A DNA stretch of 25,865 bases from NCBI RefSeq assembly GCF_000297095.1, contig NZ_AEEA01000005.1:1-25865 (forward strand), read 5' to 3'. The translations under genes and the position numbers were made by a program. This document shows positions 22,641-25,865 of this stretch, one piece after another (the first letter of the stretch is position 1; the number at the start of each line of letters is the position of its first letter). Origin of the DNA: Treponema primitia ZAS-1. Lineage in GTDB: Bacteria; Spirochaetota; Spirochaetia; Treponematales; Breznakiellaceae. The notes beneath the pieces are model-generated. The model was not told where the DNA came from. It saw nothing but the letters and a program-made list of their open reading frames with translations, and searched no databases.

Positions 22641-25600
22641 ATGAAAAACATACGAAAGACGATGCACGTACTATCACTGGCAAGCGCCCTGGCGGTGGCC
22701 CTGCTCCTGGGTTCCTGCGCCAATCCCTTTGCGCCTGACAAGCTTAATCCGGCGGAAACGACGATTCCCCAGGGATACGGCCGCCTGCTGGTCAGCCTGG
22801 GCCTTGAGGAGCCGGCGGAGCTCGCCATTGCGCAGCAGGCGGCGCCCGATGCGGCGTTACAAGCCGCGCGGACCCTGATACCCGGCAATTTTACCCGGTA
22901 TGAAGTCATCTTTACCAATGATGATGCTACTCCCGTGGTGGTTACCAAAACCTGGACGGCGGCAACGGGGAATGTGGTGGACCTGATACCCGGAACCTGG
23001 AGCATCGCCGTGACGGCCTATGCCGGGACTGGGGCCGGGGAGGAGTCCGGGACAGGGCAGGCTACTGTAGTAGTGGACGCCGCCACCGAGGCGAATATCA
23101 GTATTCCCCTGCGTATGCAGGAGAGCGGCTCGGGGACCCTGAGTTATAGCATCGCGTTTCCGGGAAGCGCGGTCAGCTATGGGACTAAGAGACTGATCAT
23201 ATACAACGATGACGGTACGACCATTACTCCCCTGCCTGAGGAGGGCGCTGCCAACCCCATCACCTTTACCACTTCCCCGGCAACGGGGACAGTGTCGCTG
23301 AATGCGGGGGGCTATTACCTGGTGGTGGAACTGGAGAATAGCCAGGGCCGCTTTGCCCGGTGGACCACGGCGTTCCATATTTATAACGGCCAGACCACTC
23401 CTGCGGCGCATAGCTTTGGAGATGGCGATTTTGAAGAGTCTATTCCGGTTTCCGGGTCGGTTACGGTTACTGTCGGGGATAATCTGACCTTGAGCGAAGT
23501 AACGGTAAGCGCCTATGGCACGGAGGCCTGTGACGGGCTGCCCGTTGCCGGTCCGGTGGCGCTTGCTTCGGTTACGACCGGTGGTACCTATACCCTGTTT
23601 ATCCCCAACAGATATCCCGCAGTCTGGTTGCGCCTGGGGGCGAAGGATAGCGCCGATCAGCCGGTGTCCAACGCCGAGGCGCTAGTGACGGAGGTGCCCA
23701 TTAACGAGGCTCCGGTCACCCAGAACCTCAGCGCCGGTATCTATACCATTACTTCTTATGCTGCCGATGGTGGCAGGGTTACCGCACCCTCCGCAGCCTT
23801 TGAGGGCAGCACGGTGGCGGTTACGGTAAGCCCAGCGCCGGGGTATTTCCAGAGCGGGAAATTGCAGTATACGGACAGCGCCAACTCCAGCAATGCGCCG
23901 CCTTTTGATGGCGGGACCTTTACGATGCCCGCTCTGAACGTAACCCTGAGCGCCAATTTTGCGCTCATCGCCACTGGCGGCGAGACTGATGTAGCCATCG
24001 TGAACAACGTGGGCTATGACAACCTGAACGCTGCCTTTGCGGCAGTACCAGCTGGGACCGGGACCGCAGCAAGCCCTGTGGTGATCACGGTGCTGAAGAG
24101 TACCGCCACCGGGAATATCACGGTCGACGGCGGGCGGTATGTGCAACTGGTCGGGGCGGGTTACACAACGGCTACCATCACTTTTAATGAAAACACCTTT
24201 CTGGAGGTGAAAGCCGGGGCGGGGCTGATACTGGGGGACGGCTCTTTACCGATTGCCCTGGACGGCGACGCGAAATGGACCGACTTTGACACGGGGGAGC
24301 ACGCCGGCGTTTCCCGGGAAGGCGCCCTGGTACAGACCGCAGGGGCCTTCACCATTAAAGGTTCCGCCCGGGTGCAGAATAACTATGGGGGAACAACCGG
24401 CGAAGGCGGGGGCGTGTACGTGGCGGAGGCAACCGGAAACCTGGTAGTTGACGGAGGCGCCATCGAAAACAACTGGGCGTCCAAAGGCGGCGGGGTGTAT
24501 CTGTCCGGCGCCGGCGCAGATCTGACCGTAACTCAATATGGAAGCATCAGCGGCAATGCGGCGGAGACCGGCGGCGGGGTGTATCTGGCCGGCACCGGCG
24601 CAGCCCTGACCGTAACTCAGTATGGAAGCATCAGCGGCAATGCGGCGGAGACCGGCGGCGGGGTATATGCTGCCGGAGGGAACAGCACCCTGGAAATCGG
24701 CGGCTCCGTGGAGGGGAACCTTGCCCAGGACGGCGGCGGGGTGTACCTGGCGGCAGTGGAAACCGGGATAGGGCCCCGCCTGAACATCAGGGTCAGCGGC
24801 GCGGTAAAGGCCAACCAGGCGAGCCGCAACGGCGGCGGCGTCTATGTAGGCAAAAATGCCAACCTGACCATGACCGTGACCAGCGTCATTGATGCGGGCA
24901 ATAGCGCGACGGAAGGGGGCGGCCTCTATCTGGCAGCGGACGCCACGGCAAGCCTGGAAGGGAACGCCCGGATTACCGGGAACACCGTGGCCCAGAACGG
25001 CAAAGGCCCGGATGCGGCCCTTGCGGCGACCCTGAATCTGAACGGCGGCGCCCTGGTGAGCGATGCGTACCTTATCAACGCTGCCGGAGCCATCGGGGTT
25101 CCGGGCATCCTAACCGCGACTGTCTCGGCGAAGATTACCCCCCATGACTACAACCGCAGTGAGCCGGTGCTGACCGGCGTCAATGTTGCGGCCAACTATA
25201 CCAAGTTTACCCTGGCAAATCCAACCGCAGGCGGACATAACTATATGATTAGACGCACCGGGTCCCTGGTGGACGCAAGGTACACCCGATACCGGAATGC
25301 CACTACCGTGGACTATTACACGACCCTGGCAGATTTGCTGTACGATACTGGTGATACTGGTTTCCCATCCGGGGGCAGCGAGGGAGCTCCCGATGAGATC
25401 AAGATAGCATCCGGGACGAGCTCCATAACCCTTGGTGCGGGTGAAGGTTTCACCATACCCGCCGGCGTCCACGTTAAGCTGGTACCGCCGTCAGGGGGCT
25501 TCACCATCACACGGAGCGCCGCTTCAGGCACCCCGGTGTTTACCGTGAGCTCCGGGGCTTCCCTGGCCATCGGAGGAACGACGTACGCCCTTACCCTGGA

Positions 25601-25865
25601 CGGGGGCTCTTCCACCCATACAAGCCCATTGGTACAAGTGAACGGCGGGACCTTCACCATGGGGAACATTGCAACGCTGAAGAATAACAAACGCTCAGGC
25701 GATGGCGGCGCGGTCTCTGTCGCAAGCGGGACCTTCACCATGAGCGGGGGAACCATTGGCGGGACATCGTCGACCAAGAACACGGCGCCTAACGGCGGCG
25801 CGGTCTCTGTCTCCTCAGGAGGGTCCTTCACCATGAGCGGAGGGAGCATCACCGGAAATACCGCA
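22641..25865 (+). CDS. Beta-helix (Pmp-like) surface lipoprotein, 3' end outside window
   Basis: The frame is open to the window edge: 1,075 residues with no stop. Signal peptide MKNIRKTMHVLSLASALAVA followed by lipobox LLGSC (Cys26). Residues 40-380 contain beta-sandwich domains, including a short insert-like segment at 230-260. Residues about 392-440 match a divergent InlB-like B-repeat (VTVSPAPGYFQSGKLQY, then FTMPALNVTLSANFA). From about 560 to 830 is a right-handed beta-helix of GGGVY coils paired with (I/V)xGNxA turns, as in chlamydial Pmp and other large adhesins. A second helix of similar coils begins about 1000 (GGAVSVASGTFTMSGG). Translation from 22641 was read in full by hand with no frameshift. 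Probably co-transcribed with the upstream lipoprotein. Likely role: adhesin or surface scaffold; whether it has an anchor beyond its lipid cannot be seen. Confidence 0.88.
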   Translation, partial: MKNIRKTMHVLSLASALAVALLLGSCANPFAPDKLNPAETTIPQGYGRLLVSLGLEEPAELAIAQQAAPDAALQAARTLIPGNFTRYEVIFTNDDATPVVVTKTWTAATGNVVDLIPGTWSIAVTAYAGTGAGEESGTGQATVVVDAATEANISIPLRMQESGSGTLSYSIAFPGSAVSYGTKRLIIYNDDGTTITPLPEEGAANPITFTTSPATGTVSLNAGGYYLVVELENSQGRFARWTTAFHIYNGQTTPAAHSFGDGDFEESIPVSGSVTVTVGDNLTLSEVTVSAYGTEACDGLPVAGPVALASVTTGGTYTLFIPNRYPAVWLRLGAKDSADQPVSNAEALVTEVPINEAPVTQNLSAGIYTITSYAADGGRVTAPSAAFEGSTVAVTVSPAPGYFQSGKLQYTDSANSSNAPPFDGGTFTMPALNVTLSANFALIATGGETDVAIVNNVGYDNLNAAFAAVPAGTGTAASPVVITVLKSTATGNITVDGGRYVQLVGAGYTTATITFNENTFLEVKAGAGLILGDGSLPIALDGDAKWTDFDTGEHAGVSREGALVQTAGAFTIKGSARVQNNYGGTTGEGGGVYVAEATGNLVVDGGAIENNWASKGGGVYLSGAGADLTVTQYGSISGNAAETGGGVYLAGTGAALTVTQYGSISGNAAETGGGVYAAGGNSTLEIGGSVEGNLAQDGGGVYLAAVETGIGPRLNIRVSGAVKANQASRNGGGVYVGKNANLTMTVTSVIDAGNSATEGGGLYLAADATASLEGNARITGNTVAQNGKGPDAALAATLNLNGGALVSDAYLINAAGAIGVPGILTATVSAKITPHDYNRSEPVLTGVNVAANYTKFTLANPTAGGHNYMIRRTGSLVDARYTRYRNATTVDYYTTLADLLYDTGDTGFPSGGSEGAPDEIKIASGTSSITLGAGEGFTIPAGVHVKLVPPSGGFTITRSAASGTPVFTVSSGASLAIGGTTYALTLDGGSSTHTSPLVQVNGGTFTMGNIATLKNNKRSGDGGAVSVASGTFTMSGGTIGGTSSTKNTAPNGGAVSVSSGGSFTMSGGSITGNTA
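24486..24653 (+). repeat. Tandem 84-nt duplication within the beta-helix
   Basis: Units 24486-24569 and 24570-24653 are in frame, 28 residues each, and differ at only 5 of 84 positions by direct comparison. Each encodes GGGVYL, then TVTQYGSISGNAAET, i.e. one beta-helix coil pair. The high identity at DNA level suggests recent duplication. Confidence 0.9.

Noticed and set aside
24486..24653. Possible CRISPR-like repeat
   Set aside because: The repeats are head-to-tail and in frame with the beta-helix coils, with no spacers.

Overview
The window looks like chromosomal DNA of a host-associated spirochaete, most likely a Treponema of the gut (termite-gut type). This is inference from three very large secreted lipoproteins with short spirochaete-style lipoboxes, built from Ig-like, fibronectin III-like and right-handed beta-helix repeats, together with an Rpn-type nuclease tail and an orphan HicB. 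No rRNA, tRNA, CRISPR array or intact insertion sequence was seen.

Layout. (1) 3-131 (+) is the tail of a PD-(D/E)XK (Rpn-like) nuclease. (2) 231-11996 (-) is one giant gene for a lipoprotein of about 3,920 residues: roughly 23 Ig-like domains, an IPT/TIG domain and a C-terminal propeller-like region. It carries three short modules of a kind I associate with phage tail and structural proteins. (3) 12109-13344 (+) is a CNNM/CorC-type membrane protein, transcribed divergently from the giant gene and possibly leaderless. (4) 13420-13821 (-) is an orphan HicB-like antitoxin whose predicted promoter has a tandem 10-bp repeat filling its spacer.

(5) 14098-18412 is an AT-rich accessory island. Its rightward cluster holds a 58-residue peptide, an HTH-like regulator of a family I associate with macro-domain proteins, a glycine-rich two-helix membrane protein, and two reading frames that look like one 336-residue protein broken at an A6 run. 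Facing it is a two-gene leftward operon: an unknown 161-residue protein overlapping by 4 nt with a PcfJ-domain protein. A 9-bp hairpin lies between the two units. (6) 18413-19304 is a long non-coding, apparently decayed stretch with a perfect 37-nt inverted repeat, an extended -10 promoter and a C17 homopolymer. (7) 19305-22637 and 22641-25865 (+, running off the window) are two tightly spaced lipoprotein genes that look like one operon: an SbsA/fibronectin III-type lipoprotein and a beta-helix (Pmp-like) adhesin.

How it fits together: the flanks encode the cell-surface display of the organism, and the C17 tract in the predicted leader of the right-hand operon makes phase-variable expression plausible. 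The AT-rich middle is the best candidate for an undescribed system. The rightward cluster (regulator, membrane protein, large partner) has the shape of a regulated toxin, defence or stress module, but no function can be assigned from sequence alone. Three rightward promoters share the string TGnTATACT, suggesting a common extended -10 promoter type.
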